Source: Ecdyonurus torrentis
Lineage: Eukaryota; Arthropoda; Insecta; Ephemeroptera; Heptageniidae
Direction: 5' to 3'
DNA length: 64,000 bases
Assembly: GCA_949318235.1 (NCBI GenBank)
Contig: OX439132.1
Span: 48,792,771-48,856,770 of the forward strand
Shown: positions 45,043-59,969 of the stretch, in pieces
Position numbering within the stretch: position 1 is the first letter of the stretch
How the letters are laid out: the number at the start of each line of letters is the position of its first letter
Program-made: the position numbers and the translations under genes
The notes under the pieces: generated by a model
The model's database searches: none
What the model was told of the DNA's origin: nothing
The model's input: only the letters and a program-made list of their open reading frames with translations

Positions 45043-46402
45043 TTGGACTGATTTTTACTTAAAAGCTCGTGTATTTTGACGACTCATTTACGTGTCAACT
45101 CGAGGTGGCTCGTTTTCGAGCTGAAAAAGAAGAATGAAAAATCATAATACGATGACAGCTCGCTACCGCTCGGATAAAACCATCGGACACTGGTCACATG
45201 TATATATACATGGTCGCTTCGCTCTATCAGGCAGGAGTGAGATCGGCGTGCAGTAATACTTGTATTTTCAGTTAATTTGTTCGGCGCGCTATTAACAATT
45301 TTAATGATTCTTGTTTCATCTGACACGATCGCTTTCGCGATCATAAAATGCTGTCTATCTTTTGTATTTAAAATATCGTGAAAACGAAGAATTTGATCGC
45401 TAATTTTCTCCTGTTATGAAAGTGGCACCTCGCTTCCGCTCGGATAGTCCCATCGGTCACTGGTCACATGTATATATACTTGGTCGCTTCGTACTATCAA
45501 GCAGGGGTGAGATCGGCGTGTAGTCACACTTGTATTGGCAGTTCTTTTGTACGGCGAGCTGTAACCTCTATATATAAATAATTTTGTGTGTGTATCTGAT
45601 ATGATTTCTTATGCAATGGACATCTAACTTTTGAATTAAAAATTATATAAGCATTTGAAGGGTAAATAGAACCTAGTTTGTAGCAGTGACACCTCGCTGC
45701 GCTCGGATAGACCCGTCGGTCACTTGTAACATTTATATATACTTGGTCGCTTCGCTCTATCAGGCAGGATTGGGATCGGCGTGCAGTCACACTTAAATTT
45801 TGCAGTTAAATTGTTCGGGGAGCTATTCCTGTATAAATAATTGTTTGTGTGTATCTGACACGATTGCTTACGCATCCCGTCCGCATCGACAGCGCAGAGA
45901 AACACGCCAGCCGTACCGCCAGCCGTAAAATTTTGGTACGACAATGTGCACTATTTAATCTAATGGTATTTGTTATGCATTTTGCAATATGCCAACATGA
46001 AGTTATGTAGACAAATGTCCATCTGTAATTTTTTTTTAATATTTTTTTTTTTCAAGTTGAGTTTTTATTATTATTAGGTATTTGCATTTAAATTAAACAA
46101 TAATGCCTGCAGCACAATTAACAATACTATTTACTGTGCTTGAGTTGTGTGGACAAATGGCATCCTGTCAAAACTCTTATAGCATCTTGATTATCGAAGA
46201 AATAAAATTAAAAAAAAAAAAAAATTTGGGACTCAATAGATCGTGTATTTTGACGACTCGTTTACGGTCTCATCGCCAGCTGGCTCATTTTCGAGCTGAA
46301 AACTCGAAAAAGCTCCAAACTATTTTTTTTTTTTGTCGAAACCAAATACTCGAAAATTTTGGTCCGAATTCGAGTTCAGCTCGGTTTAAATTTACAGCTC
46401 TA
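44450..46402. mobile_element. Inverted-repeat-bounded element, unit 3
   Basis: The 12-bp TAGAGCTGTAAA termini are exact; same internal layout as 8175-10124. Confidence 0.5.
45154..45927 (+). repeat. Three promoter-like sub-repeats, unit 3
   Basis: Same TATA/initiator spacing as in unit 1. Confidence 0.55.
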
Positions 46403-47448
46403 TGCCGTATTTAATATGGACTTTTTTTTAATAACAGAAAAATATGATATATGGCAGCACAATGATATATGTAATTTACTTCTTCTATTATTAGTTCGTT
46501 TCAAATACTATAGCAATTATCTTGCTTATATTATGTTAGTCAAAATATTTATATATATTAAATATGATTTTATAAGAAATTTATAAATATGGGGCAACCG
46601 AAATATATTTTCTCATAGTTTGTTTCTGTAATATAGGGTCTTTAGCTTCTCTCAAAGAGAAATGCGATGTGGGGGGAAGAATCAGTGAGAAGCATTCCGA
46701 GGATTGCAGCAAAAAAATAATTTTGACGAGTCAAAACATTAATGAGTCCGATCCATTTATGTTTTTATTAATGAATATAACACACCCAAATTCGCACGAT
46801 TGTTCTGCTCGACAAAAAAATGAATTAAAAAAAAAAAGTGTTGCTAGTAAGCTAAATGTTATGAATGTAGTACACACCTACCCTACCAACACCCTCTAGA
46901 AATATTTGGCAAAAATAATCAAACTCTGAGCAACCCCACGTGATTTAGTTTCCGTCGTGCAGAACAATCGGGAGAACATAAGAAAATCATTTAAAATTCA
47001 CATAACGTAAAATAAATATAAAACATTATTTTGCTTCAATATTTTAATTGTTTTGCACTAAAAAAATAAAAAAATAAATAAATTGGCGCGATCGATCTCA
47101 ATTTTATGAATGTAGTGCACACCTACCCTACCAACATCCTACCCGCAACATGAAATGAAATAAAAATTAGTAAAATTTTTTTTTCTTTTTTTGTCAAGAA
47201 AAACAAAAATTGGACCATTAGAATAATTACAAGAAGAAAATAAGAGGTAAAATAAATAAATTATTCAAATTTTACTTAATAGTGATTGAAATTTATTTAC
47301 AAAACTTTCCACAATATTATCAGTTGAGTCGGAAATTTTAGGTTGACATTTTAGTAAAAAAGGGTCAGTTGAAGTTGATTTTTCTGCACAAAAAAGGTGA
47401 TAAAACCTGAAAAAAGGTGATAAAATAATATATATTATATATAATAAA
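46403..47448. repeat. AT-rich spacer sub-repeat S, unit 3
   Basis: Counterpart of 10125-11170; no gene. Confidence 0.75.
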
Positions 47449-48109
47449 ATTACCCCGAATCCCGAATCGATTGTTCTGCACGACGGAACCCGAAAAGGGT
47501 CCCAGGGGTGTCGGGGTAGGGGCGCTCGACGCGTCGTGTCCCAAGGGTCCCGAATCCGCATAGTGACTTTTTTCGATTGTTCTGCACGACGGAACCCGAA
47601 AAGGGTCCCAGGGGTGCCGGGGTGGGTGCGCTCGAAAGGCCTCGTCCCAGGGGTCCCGAATATGCATAGCGACTTTTTTCCGTGATTTTAAGGGTTGGAC
47701 CCTGAAAAGGGTCTCGGGGGTGCCGGGGTCCGTACGCCTCCGTCGGTCGTTGCGGGGGGTGGGTTACGGTCGAGGGGGTTGCTTTTTCTCGTCGAGCACC
47801 CCAGACAGATGTCGATATTTTATGCGATTTTCGGGTCAAGGGGTGGGGGTGGGCGGGGGTGTCGGGTCTTTTTCAGACATGGTTTTGTCTAAATGTGGAC
47901 CGTTAAGCTTTTGGGGCTGCTCCGACCCTCGGTAAGGACGGCAGGACGGGTCAAAGTACGCCGGCTGTCTTTCGGGCCCGTTTTTGGCCATCCCCTGTGC
48001 CCAAGGGGTGCAAGGGAGGGGGTTGGAATTGAGCAAGATTTTATCGCATCGACTGGTTCTCATTAGGGTAAAAGTAACCTGTCTCTCGCGGCATTCTGAA
48101 TCCAGCTCC
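47449..48109. repeat. GC-rich module, unit 3
   Basis: G-quadruplex motif at 47840-47859; 28S-like segment at 48064-48108. Confidence 0.65.
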
Positions 48110-48631
48110 TGTTGCGTCGGATCTCGAATTGCTGACGGCGTGTAAGAGCTTGAGATAAGAGGTAGGAATCATGAAATTGTCTTTTTCGTCAGTTTATCCT
48201 GAATAATTAAGAGATATAGAAACTTGAGAGTATATTTGATTTGGAATGCACAGTAGTGCTGATAGTCGCGCAAATATGTCATGTTTGAGTTGGCGAGAAT
48301 GAAAGCAGAGAAAACAGGTAGTGAAGGTATGTATCAGAGATTTGAGAGAGAAGTTGGAGGCAGGCGGTATAGTGTATCGCAACACGAAGAAAAGTATGAA
48401 GAACGGCAGGTTGAAGCACGTTGCTCGGGAGACTACCTTTCGAGCGTCCCTCACTCTCTCCCTCTCACAGTCTCCAGCGCGGGCCATTTTCTTATAAGAG
48501 GTTGGTATTTTTGCGGCAGTGTGTAGTATCGAAAAAAATGCCGGCTAATCGCTACATTGTACGCCTTTCGCACTCTCTGACGCACGCAATCCAGTGAGTA
48601 ACCATGGCCGATACTGCTGCACCCGCCACTG
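48110..48631 (+). pseudogene. Displaced H1 promoter, leader and nine codons, unit 3
   Basis: Uninterrupted; carries the CTCTCACAG variant of units 2 and 4. Confidence 0.9.
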
Positions 48632-48744
48632 TTTGTTTGGTTTGTCGAAACCGAATACTCGAAAATGTTGGACCGAATTCGAGTTCATCTCGGTTTAAAT
48701 TTACAGCTCTAGGTTATGCCGTATTGAATATAGACTTTTTTTAA
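48604..48744 (+). pseudogene. Chimeric 46-codon frame, unit 3
   Basis: Same frame as 17331-17471. Confidence 0.4.
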
Positions 48745-49790
48745 TAACTGAAAAATAGTATATATTGCAGCACAATGATATGTAATTTACTTCTTCTATT
48801 ATTAGTTCGTTTCAAATACTACAGCAATTACCTTGCTTATATTATTTTAGTCAAAATATTTATATATTAAATATGATTTTATAAGAAATTTATAAATATC
48901 GGGCAACTGAAATATATTCTCTCGTAGTTTGTTTCTGTGATATAGGGTCTTTAGCTTCTGTCAAAGAGAAATGCGATGTGGGGGGAAGAATCAGTGAGAA
49001 GCATTCCGAGGATTGCAGCAAAAAAATAATTTTGAGGAGTCAAAACATTAATGAGTCCGAACTATTTATGTTTTTATTAATGAATATAACACACCCAAAG
49101 TCGCACGATTGTTCTGCTCGACAAAAAAAATAATTAAAAAAAAAAGTGTTGCTAGTAAGCTAAATGTTATGAATGTAGTACACACCTACCCTACCAACAC
49201 CCTCTAGAAATATTTGGAAAAAATAATCAAACTGTGAGCAACCCCACGTGATTTAGTTTCCGTCGTGCAGAACAATCGGGAGAACATAAGAAAATCATTT
49301 AAAATTCACATAACGTAAAATAAATATAAAACATTATTTTGCTTCAATATTTTAATTGTTTTGCACTAAAAAAAAAAAGTAAATAAATAAATTGGCGCGA
49401 TCGATCTGAATTTTATGAATGTAGTGCACACCTACCCTACCAACATCCTACCCGCAACCTGAAATAAAATAAAAATTAGTAATTTTTTTTTTTTTTTGTC
49501 AAGAAAAACAAAAATTGGACCAGTAGAATAATTACAAGAAGAAAAGAAGAGGTAAAATAAATAAATTATTCAAATTTTACTTAATAGTGATTGAAATTTA
49601 TTTAGAAAACTTTACACAATATTATCAGTTGAGTCGAAAATTGTAGGTTGAAATGTTAGTAAAAAAGGGTCAGTTGAAGTTTATTTTTCTGCACAAAAAA
49701 GGTGATAAAACCTGAAAAAAGGTGATGAATTCATAAAAAAAAGGTGATGAAATAATATTTATTATGTATAATAAAATTACTTGTTTTTTA
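48632..49790. repeat. Recombinant spacer sub-repeat S1/S2, unit 3
   Basis: Starts as sub-repeat S1 and continues as S2. The switch lies between the S1-type G at 48960 and the S2-type C at 49002, within an identical tract. This accounts for 1.7 kb missing relative to unit 2. Confidence 0.8.
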
Positions 49791-51177
49791 ATGTATGCTA
49801 TACTCAATACTGCCTATAGGTATTTTGTGGTTACATGCAAGTACAAGCTACAAAAAAAATGTATTATTCATTGTAATACCATATTTAAAGGAAACAAATA
49901 GACACATCAGACATCACACACAGACACACATAGACAGGCACATTAGCACATTATCATTTCCTTGGGTCATTGGCTCGTCTTCTGCCTCATCTTCTTCTTC
50001 TTTTTCTTACTCATCTTCACCCTGTTCAATCAGTGTTTCCATGTCAACTTCTTTACCCAGTTTATTTATGCTGCAGTTACATACGACAATCATCTCCAGA
50101 CTGTCCTCATTTAAATTTGATGGCATACAATGAATCTGTTTTAAAAAATTGCGGTAATTTTTTTTTTTTTTTTTTTAAACGTTTTGTAAATGGTTAAAAA
50201 AAAAAAAATCCTTATTTAGTTGAAAAAAGATGATGAAAAGTTGAAAAATGATAAAAAAAAAGAGAAAACCTATTAATAGGTGAAAAAAAAGTTTATTTCA
50301 AACGGCTCGTGGACATTCTTATAAAAAAGGAACATATTATTGATAGCAACAAAAAGGTTATCACCTGAAAATCCAGGCTCTAATTATCAGTTTTCTTGCG
50401 AAGTGTGTTAATATATTATTATTATTAATGCAAATTAAATTTTAAATGTTAATTAGGTTCTCACGAAAACAGACAACGACTGCCTAGTAGTTTGATATAT
50501 TTATAAAATAACTCCCATGCAAGTCGTACGGAGACGTGATCAATACATATATCTGCACGTGTGTAATCTGCCCGATTGAAAAAAATTAAAAGGCTTCAAA
50601 ATAATAGTAATAAAAAAAGATATTTATGCAGCTCGTTAGATATCTTTTACTTGAGGAAAAAATAAAAGTAAACTAAGAAACCTCAGCTCTTGTAAGTTAT
50701 GATATGATTGTACATTTTAAGAACTTGTCATTCAAAATTTACTCAGCGATATTAAGCAAAGTGTTTAAAAGTTGTATTATGAAAAAAAAAAAAAAGAAAA
50801 AAAAAAAAAAAAAAAAAGGCTCATTTATTTGTATATATATTTTTTGAGTTAAAACTAATGTAGTTGTTTTAATAAACCGTTCGATAGGTTATTTGTTGAA
50901 GTGAGTTTTTGGCTTAAAATAAAATATTATATATCACATACTTTCCAGAATAAAAAATGACTATGTTTTTCCCCCCCATTAATATTTACGACACTATGTA
51001 AAAAAAAAGTTTAGAATTACGATGCGAAGTACTTGTTTTGGTATTATCTTCTTCTTTGTTATTAATTTAAATTGTGTAGTGACTCATTTAAAACTTGATG
51101 AGCTATAGTAATATTTTTGATGGCGCTGTGAAAGCTGTTCGGGAACCTCCTATGTTGCAACTGAAAATACAGCGGCA
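49791..51177. repeat. AT-rich pre-H1 spacer, before unit 4
   Basis: Counterpart of 1-1341; acidic coding-like fragment at 49914-50126 (minus). Confidence 0.85.
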
Positions 51178-51671
51178 TGTTGCGTCGGATCTCGAATTGC
51201 TGACGGCGTGTAAGAGCTTGAGATGAGAGGTAGGAATCATGAAATTGTCTTTTTCGTCTGTATATCATGAATAATTAAGAGAGATAGAAACTTGAGAGTA
51301 TATTTGATTTGAAATGCACGATAGTGCTGATAGTCGCGCAAATATGTCATGTTTGAGTTGGCGAGTATGAAAGCAGAGAAAACAGGTAGTGAAGACATTA
51401 ATCTGAGATTTGAGAGAGAAGTTGGAGGCAGGCGATAGAGTATCGCAACATGAAGAAAAGTTTGAAGAACTGCAGGTTGAAGCACGTTGCTCGGGAGACT
51501 ACCTTTCGAGCGTCCCTCACTCTCTCCCTCTCCCAGTCTCCAGCGCGGGCCATTTTCTTATAAGAGGTTGGTATTTTTGCGGCAGTGTGTAGTATCGAAA
51601 AAATGCCGGCTAATCGCTAGATTGTACGCCTTTCGCACTCTCTGACGCACACAATCATCCAGTGAGTAACC
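51178..51671 (+). promoter_or_regulatory. H1 promoter and leader, unit 4
   Basis: TATAAG at 51559-51564, GGTTGGTAT at 51566-51574, upstream frame at 51603-51620. Confidence 0.75.
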
Positions 51672-52283
51672 ATGGCCGATACTGCTGCACCCGTCACTGC
51701 TCCGGCACCAGCTGCTGCCTCCCCTTCCAAGGCAAAGAAGACAGCGAAGAAGACCGCCGGCCCAAAGAAGCCTGCATCTAAGCCGTCGCATCCACCCACC
51801 GCCGAAATGGTGAAGAGCGCTATTAAGACTCTGAAGGAACGCGGAGGCTCGTCACTGCAGGCCATCAAGAAGTACATCTCCGCCACCTACAAGGTGGATG
51901 CAGAGAAGCTTGCTCCATTCATCCGCAAGTATCTCAAGTCTGCCGTTGCCTCCGGTGCCTTGGTGCAAACCAAGGGTAAGGGTGCTGCTGGCTCTTTCAA
52001 GCTGAGCGCAGCTGCTCCTAAGGAGAAGAAGCCCAAGGCTGCCAAGAAACCGGCCGCTAAGAAGGAGAAGAAGCCTGCTGCTGCTGCTGCTAAGAAAAGT
52101 AAGAGCGCTTCCGCCAAGAAGGCAAAGTCTCCAAAGAAGGAGAAGAAGCCGGCCGCAGCAAAGCCAAAGAAGGCCCCGACAAAGGCGAAGAAGGCGAAAC
52201 CCGCTGCCAAACCCAAGGCTCCTAAGCCTAAGAAGGCAGCTGCCAAGCCAAAGATCGCCAAGCCCAAGGCCGCCAAGAAATAA
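51672..52283 (+). CDS. H1: Linker histone H1, unit 4
   Basis: 203 residues, identical to unit 1. Confidence 0.98.
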   Translation: MADTAAPVTAPAPAAASPSKAKKTAKKTAGPKKPASKPSHPPTAEMVKSAIKTLKERGGSSLQAIKKYISATYKVDAEKLAPFIRKYLKSAVASGALVQTKGKGAAGSFKLSAAAPKEKKPKAAKKPAAKKEKKPAAAAAKKSKSASAKKAKSPKKEKKPAAAKPKKAPTKAKKAKPAAKPKAPKPKKAAAKPKIAKPKAAKK

Positions 52284-52345
52284 GTAGGCGCTCCTGCTGC
52301 TGGAGAAGTTGGCTCGTTCGCCGTCTACGTGACAAGAAACGAAAC

Positions 52346-52361
52346 GGCCCTTTTAAGGGCC
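52346..52361 (+). terminator. Histone 3' stem-loop of H1, unit 4
   Basis: UUUA-loop form. Confidence 0.95.
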
Positions 52362-52374
52362 ACCACTCGCACTC

Positions 52375-52807
52375 ACTGAGAGTCTAACTTGCGGCATATC
52401 AGCAGGACAATTGCATTAATTTTTTTTTTCCTTTTTTAATTCCCCCCTGTTCAGTATTTCTATATGCTATGAACCAATTTTCGGGTAAAGGAAGGGAGGC
52501 ACGCAAACCACGTATGACCAATGAACCCCTATTTGAAATTTTAGCCATTCAAGCTTGAGATCCCTTCTTTGAACAAGAACCGGACAGTACAACAGCAACT
52601 GCATCGAGCGGGCCCGCGCAACCAGCGGCTAGGCGGGCGTGCGTGCGACCAGTCCGCGGTGTGACTTGCAGTGAACGCACGCAAGCTCGCATCGATACCA
52701 TGTCAAAGAATATAAGTTTAAAAGATTGTTAGCATGCCGCTATATCGCTGAGCATAATCATTTGATGTTGGCTAGGTGCGTTTAGTCCCATCCTTTAAAA
52801 GCGTAGT
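52375..52807. other. H1-H3 convergent 3' spacer, unit 4
   Basis: As 2539-2971; no gene. Confidence 0.7.
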
Positions 52808-52823
52808 GGCCCTCAAAAGGGCC
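52808..52823 (-). terminator. Histone 3' stem-loop of H3, unit 4
   Basis: UUUG-loop version. Confidence 0.95.
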
Positions 52824-52853
52824 GTTTCTGATGACGGTCGCTCAACCAACCAC

Positions 52854-53805
<952 letters not shown>

Positions 53806-53848
53806 ACTACCTATTACAGTGCTTGATGAAGCCTGCGAACCATGAAAC

Positions 53849-53864
53849 GGCCCTTTTAAGGGCC
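53849..53864 (+). terminator. Histone 3' stem-loop of H4, unit 4
   Basis: UUUA-loop form. Confidence 0.95.
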
Positions 53865-53877
53865 ACCAATCGCACTC

Positions 53878-54286
53878 TTGACTGACATGTTACTGACCCG
53901 TATCTCAATTGCCGTGGCTTATGCGACAGTGCAATAAATCTTTCATCTTAGTTTTTCCAAATGTAGTGTAAAAAAAAAAACATCGTAGCTATGTATGTGA
54001 TGCCGTAACTTGGGCCGCAATTAACATTTAGAAATGATTGTCAATACAATACAACAATGAAGCCAAAAAATAGGAAAATATATAATATAGAATAGTTGAG
54101 GGAGTTATGTTATATTTGGTATTTTGTAAAGAAAGGCACGCAAAAACAGAAAGAGGCCTCAATTTCCTCCAACACTGTTAATAAATAAAACATGCAGCTC
54201 GTTCTGTTTGTCAAAGGTTTACGTGTTCATCGCTCCAACGGGAGAATAAGCATATTGCTGAAATTAGGTCAGAACGTGAATTTCGT
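53878..54286. other. H4-H2A convergent 3' spacer, unit 4
   Basis: As 4042-4450; no gene. Confidence 0.7.
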
Positions 54287-54299
54287 GAGTGCGATTGGT

Positions 54300-54315
54300 G
54301 GCCCTTAAAAGGGCC
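54300..54315 (-). terminator. Histone 3' stem-loop of H2A, unit 4
   Basis: UUUA-loop form on the minus strand. Confidence 0.95.
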
Positions 54316-54335
54316 GTTTCTCGGAGAGCTGGCAT

Positions 54336-55013
<678 letters not shown>

Positions 55014-55388
55014 ATGCCACCAAAGACTAGCGGAAAGGCCGCCAAGAAATCGGGCAAGGCCCAGAAGAACATCTCGAAGAGTGATAAGAAGGGACGTAAG
55101 CGCAGGAGGAAGGAGAGCTATGCCATCTACATCTACAAAGTGTTGAAGCAAGTGCACCCCGACACCGGAGTATCCTCCAAGGCCATGTCTATCATGAACA
55201 GCTTCGTCAACGACATCTTTGAACGCATTGCAGCTGAGGCCAGTCGCCTTGCTCACTACAACAAGCGTTCCACCATCACAAGCCGGGAGATCCAGACCGC
55301 AGTGCGCCTGCTCTTGCCTGGTGAACTCGCCAAGCACGCAGTCAGTGAGGGCACTAAGGCCGTCACCAAGTACACCAGCTCTAAGTAG
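55014..55388 (+). CDS. H2B: Core histone H2B, unit 4
   Basis: 124 residues, identical to unit 1. Confidence 0.99.
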   Translation: MPPKTSGKAAKKSGKAQKNISKSDKKGRKRRRKESYAIYIYKVLKQVHPDTGVSSKAMSIMNSFVNDIFERIAAEASRLAHYNKRSTITSREIQTAVRLLLPGELAKHAVSEGTKAVTKYTSSK

Positions 55389-55415
55389 AACCCAACAAGA
55401 GCTATCTCGTGAAAC

Positions 55416-55431
55416 GGCCCTTTTAAGGGCC
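55416..55431 (+). terminator. Histone 3' stem-loop of H2B, unit 4
   Basis: UUUA-loop form. Confidence 0.95.
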
Positions 55432-55659
55432 ACCACTCGCACTCTTGATTGACATTGCTATGACCTCCTAATTTCTAAGTTAACTGAGAAGTGCTATACC
55501 TTGCACACTTCAGCACCTACCTTAACGTGTTTCACCTCGACACGCTATGTTGAATAATGTTGGCAGTGCTTTATTCACTTCCAACGGATTGTAACAAATA
55601 CATCGCCTGCCTCTACACTTTGCGGGTCAGTTATAATCGCTCTTTAAGATCATTGCATT

Positions 55660-55675
55660 GGCCCTCACAAGGGCC
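55660..55675 (-). terminator. Stem-loop of the sixth gene, unit 4
   Basis: UGUG-loop form. Confidence 0.85.
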
Positions 55676-55693
55676 GGTTGCAACGTCGTGCAT

Positions 55694-55843
55694 TTATTTC
55701 TTTTTGCTGCTCTTTGCTACCTTGGCTGCAGTTTTGCGTTTCGTGGCTGTCTTCTTTGCTTTGGTTGCAGCTTTGCCCTTCTTTACTTTCGGAGCAGCTT
55801 TTTTTGGTTTCTCCACTTTCTTCAGGGGCTTTTTCGCGGCCAT
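55694..55843 (-). CDS. Small Lys/Ala-rich basic protein, sixth gene of unit 4 (promoter uninterrupted)
   Basis: 49 codons, identical peptide; GGTTGGTAT at 55975-55983 (minus), no intervening element. Confidence 0.75.
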   Translation of the reverse strand: MAAKKPLKKVEKPKKAAPKVKKGKAATKAKKTATKRKTAAKVAKSSKKK

Positions 55844-55920
55844 TGCTCTGTCGAATACAGTGGGCAGACGGTCTCGTGGTAGTCGCTCACTCGCTCGCTC
55901 GCTTTGCAAAGCTAAGATGA

Positions 55921-56970
55921 CTAATGTTGGCCGTAGTATAACGCTCGATGTGGAGGGGAGGGTCCAGCGCACAAATACCAACCTATTATGACGCCGTTTT
56001 AAAAAAGCCCGCCGTCTATTCAAACTATGCAATTATACAAGTCCTAAAATTAATAACGTCGTTATTTAATAAGATTTATATCTTACTTACACCCTCATTT
56101 CTCTGCGCTTATGAAAGAAAATATTATTGACCTTTACAGCACAATGAAGGCGTTTATCTACGAACGTTTCAATAAAACTTTTAAAAAAATCATGTTGACA
56201 TTACAAGTGGCTTTCAATGCTTCCAAAGTTAATAAATTAATACACAAGTTATGTGCACAAGACCATCAAAGTAAAGCCTAAAAACATGACTAAGAAATTT
56301 GAAATAAAATCGTAAATTACAGTGTATAGAATACCACCAAGAGACAACACGAAAAAATATATTTCAAATCGGTCATAAACTAAGACTATCGAAAGCTAAG
56401 TCTGTTTTTGCCAAAGGATATATTTTATATACTGGTCAAGTGAAGTATTCAAAATTATTAAAATTCAACTTACAAACCAGAATACATACATACTAGAGAA
56501 ATATTTAGGAAAACCAGGGTTGGGATGATTTTATGCCCAACAACTTCTAAAAGCTAAAGTAAGCGACGTTTATCTTATCGTAACAGTTCTAAAGAATTAC
56601 GGTGACAAAATACATGTTAAATATTTATTATGAGCAGGCTTTGATGATAGACGTAATGCTTGAATAAACAAAAAGAGTATTCAACTAATGTAGTCATTTG
56701 TATAATTGCTAATAACGTATCTTTGATAATAATGAAAAGTATAATTAAATACATAACAGTTGTGAATTATTATAATTTTTCTTTAATTTTATTGTTATCC
56801 TCATTAGAACGTTATGTCATAAGAACAAAGTACTTGAATCATTTCAAATATCTTGTTAACCTCTTCAAGATGCCGGACAAAAATTTTTGCGCGGAAGGCC
56901 GAGCCTAGTCAAGCAGGCCCTATTAAAATAGTTAAATAAAATATTACAAAAGGTATCCATTGTACGAAAC
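55921..56970. repeat. AT-rich spacer with sixth-gene promoter, unit 4
   Basis: Same as 43400-44449; no gene beyond the promoter motif. Confidence 0.65.
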
Positions 56971-57521
56971 TAGAGCTGTAAAAAACTCGAAACTCCTTTA
57001 GACCGAGTTGAAAACTTTTAGACCGGTTTGACTCGAAACTTGGTTTCAGCTCGAAATGAAAGCTAAAAAACTCGAAAACGAGCCAAAGCTCGAAAATCAA
57101 GCTAAAACTCGAAAACTCGAGCTTTGGGTTAAAGCTCGAACACAAGTTTTTCGAGCCCAAATACAAAAGCTTTAATTTTTTTTAAATGTTTCTTATTTTA
57201 ATGATAATTTCGTAAATTACCTTACATAAATGCCAAATTGTATTTTAAAATCATCTAGTAATGTTAAAACATTAAAATTTTAGTACGACAATGTGCATTC
57301 ATTGATATAATGGTATTTTTTATGCATTTTACAATATGCCAACATGAAAGACCAATGTTCATCTGAAAATTTATGATTTATTTTTAATTTTTTTTTTTTA
57401 TTATTATTTGCATTTAAATGAAACAAATTTGCCTGCAGCACAATTCGCATTATTATTAACTGTTGTTTGAGTTGTGTGGACAATGGCATCCTGTCAAAAC
57501 TCTTTAAGCATCTTGATGATC

Positions 57522-57563
<42 letters not shown>

Positions 57564-58923
57564 TTGGACTGATTTTTACTTAAAAGCTCGTGTATTTTGA
57601 CGACTCATTTACGTGTCAACTCGAGGTGGCTCGTTTTCGAGCTGAAAAAGAAGAATGAAAAATCATAATACGATGACAGCTCGCTACCGCTCGGATAAAA
57701 CCATCGGACACTGGTCACATGTATATATACATGGTCGCTTCGCTCTATCAGGCAGGAGTGAGATCGGCGTGCAGTAATACTTGTATTTTCAGTTAATTTG
57801 TTCGGCGCGCTATTAACAATTTTAATGATTCTTGTTTCATCTGACACGATCGCTTTCGCGATCATAAAATGCTGTCTATCTTTTGTATTTAAAATATCGT
57901 GAAAACGAAGAATTTGATCGCTAATTTTCTCCTGTTATGAAAGTGGCACCTCGCTTCCGCTCGGATAGTCCCATCGGTCACTGGTCACATGTATATATAC
58001 TTGGTCGCTTCGTACTATCAAGCAGGGGTGAGATCGGCGTGTAGTCACACTTGTATTGGCAGTTCTTTTGTACGGCGAGCTGTAACCTCTATATATAAAT
58101 AATTTTGTGTGTGTATCTGATATGATTTCTTATGCAATGGACATCTAACTTTTGAATTAAAAATTATATAAGCATTTGAAGGGTAAATAGAACCTAGTTT
58201 GTAGCAGTGACACCTCGCTGCGCTCGGATAGACCCGTCGGTCACTTGTAACATTTATATATACTTGGTCGCTTCGCTCTATCAGGCAGGATTGGGATCGG
58301 CGTGCAGTCACACTTAAATTTTGCAGTTAAATTGTTCGGGGAGCTATTCCTGTATAAATAATTGTTTGTGTGTATCTGACACGATTGCTTACGCATCCCG
58401 TCCGCATCGACAGCGCAGAGAAACACGCCAGCCGTACCGCCAGCCGTAAAATTTTGGTACGACAATGTGCACTATTTAATCTAATGGTATTTGTTATGCA
58501 TTTTGCAATATGCCAACATGAAGTTATGTAGACAAATGTCCATCTGTAATTTTTTTTTAATATTTTTTTTTTTCAAGTTGAGTTTTTATTATTATTAGGT
58601 ATTTGCATTTAAATTAAACAATAATGCCTGCAGCACAATTAACAATACTATTTACTGTGCTTGAGTTGTGTGGACAAATGGCATCCTGTCAAAACTCTTA
58701 TAGCATCTTGATTATCGAAGAAATAAAATTAAAAAAAAAAAAAAATTTGGGACTCAATAGATCGTGTATTTTGACGACTCGTTTACGGTCTCATCGCCAG
58801 CTGGCTCATTTTCGAGCTGAAAACTCGAAAAAGCTCCAAACTATTTTTTTTTTTTGTCGAAACCAAATACTCGAAAATTTTGGTCCGAATTCGAGTTCAG
58901 CTCGGTTTAAATTTACAGCTCTA
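56971..58923. mobile_element. Inverted-repeat-bounded element, unit 4
   Basis: Exact 12-bp inverted termini; internal layout as in unit 1. Confidence 0.5.
57675..58448 (+). repeat. Three promoter-like sub-repeats, unit 4
   Basis: Same TATA/initiator spacing as in unit 1. Confidence 0.55.
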
Positions 58924-59969
58924 TGCCGTATTTAATATGGACTTTTTTTTAATAACAGAAAAATATGATATATGGCAGCACAATGATATATGTAATTTAC
59001 TTCTTCTATTATTAGTTCGTTTCAAATACTATAGCAATTATCTTGCTTATATTATGTTAGTCAAAATATTTATATATATTAAATATGATTTTATAAGAAA
59101 TTTATAAATATGGGGCAACCGAAATATATTTTCTCATAGTTTGTTTCTGTAATATAGGGTCTTTAGCTTCTCTCAAAGAGAAATGCGATGTGGGGGGAAG
59201 AATCAGTGAGAAGCATTCCGAGGATTGCAGCAAAAAAATAATTTTGACGAGTCAAAACATTAATGAGTCCGATCCATTTATGTTTTTATTAATGAATATA
59301 ACACACCCAAATTCGCACGATTGTTCTGCTCGACAAAAAAATGAATTAAAAAAAAAAAGTGTTGCTAGTAAGCTAAATGTTATGAATGTAGTACACACCT
59401 ACCCTACCAACACCCTCTAGAAATATTTGGCAAAAATAATCAAACTCTGAGCAACCCCACGTGATTTAGTTTCCGTCGTGCAGAACAATCGGGAGAACAT
59501 AAGAAAATCATTTAAAATTCACATAACGTAAAATAAATATAAAACATTATTTTGCTTCAATATTTTAATTGTTTTGCACTAAAAAAATAAAAAAATAAAT
59601 AAATTGGCGCGATCGATCTCAATTTTATGAATGTAGTGCACACCTACCCTACCAACATCCTACCCGCAACATGAAATGAAATAAAAATTAGTAAAATTTT
59701 TTTTTCTTTTTTTGTCAAGAAAAACAAAAATTGGACCATTAGAATAATTACAAGAAGAAAATAAGAGGTAAAATAAATAAATTATTCAAATTTTACTTAA
59801 TAGTGATTGAAATTTATTTACAAAACTTTCCACAATATTATCAGTTGAGTCGGAAATTTTAGGTTGACATTTTAGTAAAAAAGGGTCAGTTGAAGTTGAT
59901 TTTTCTGCACAAAAAAGGTGATAAAACCTGAAAAAAGGTGATAAAATAATATATATTATATATAATAAA
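58924..59969. repeat. AT-rich spacer sub-repeat S, unit 4
   Basis: Counterpart of 10125-11170; no gene. Confidence 0.75.
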
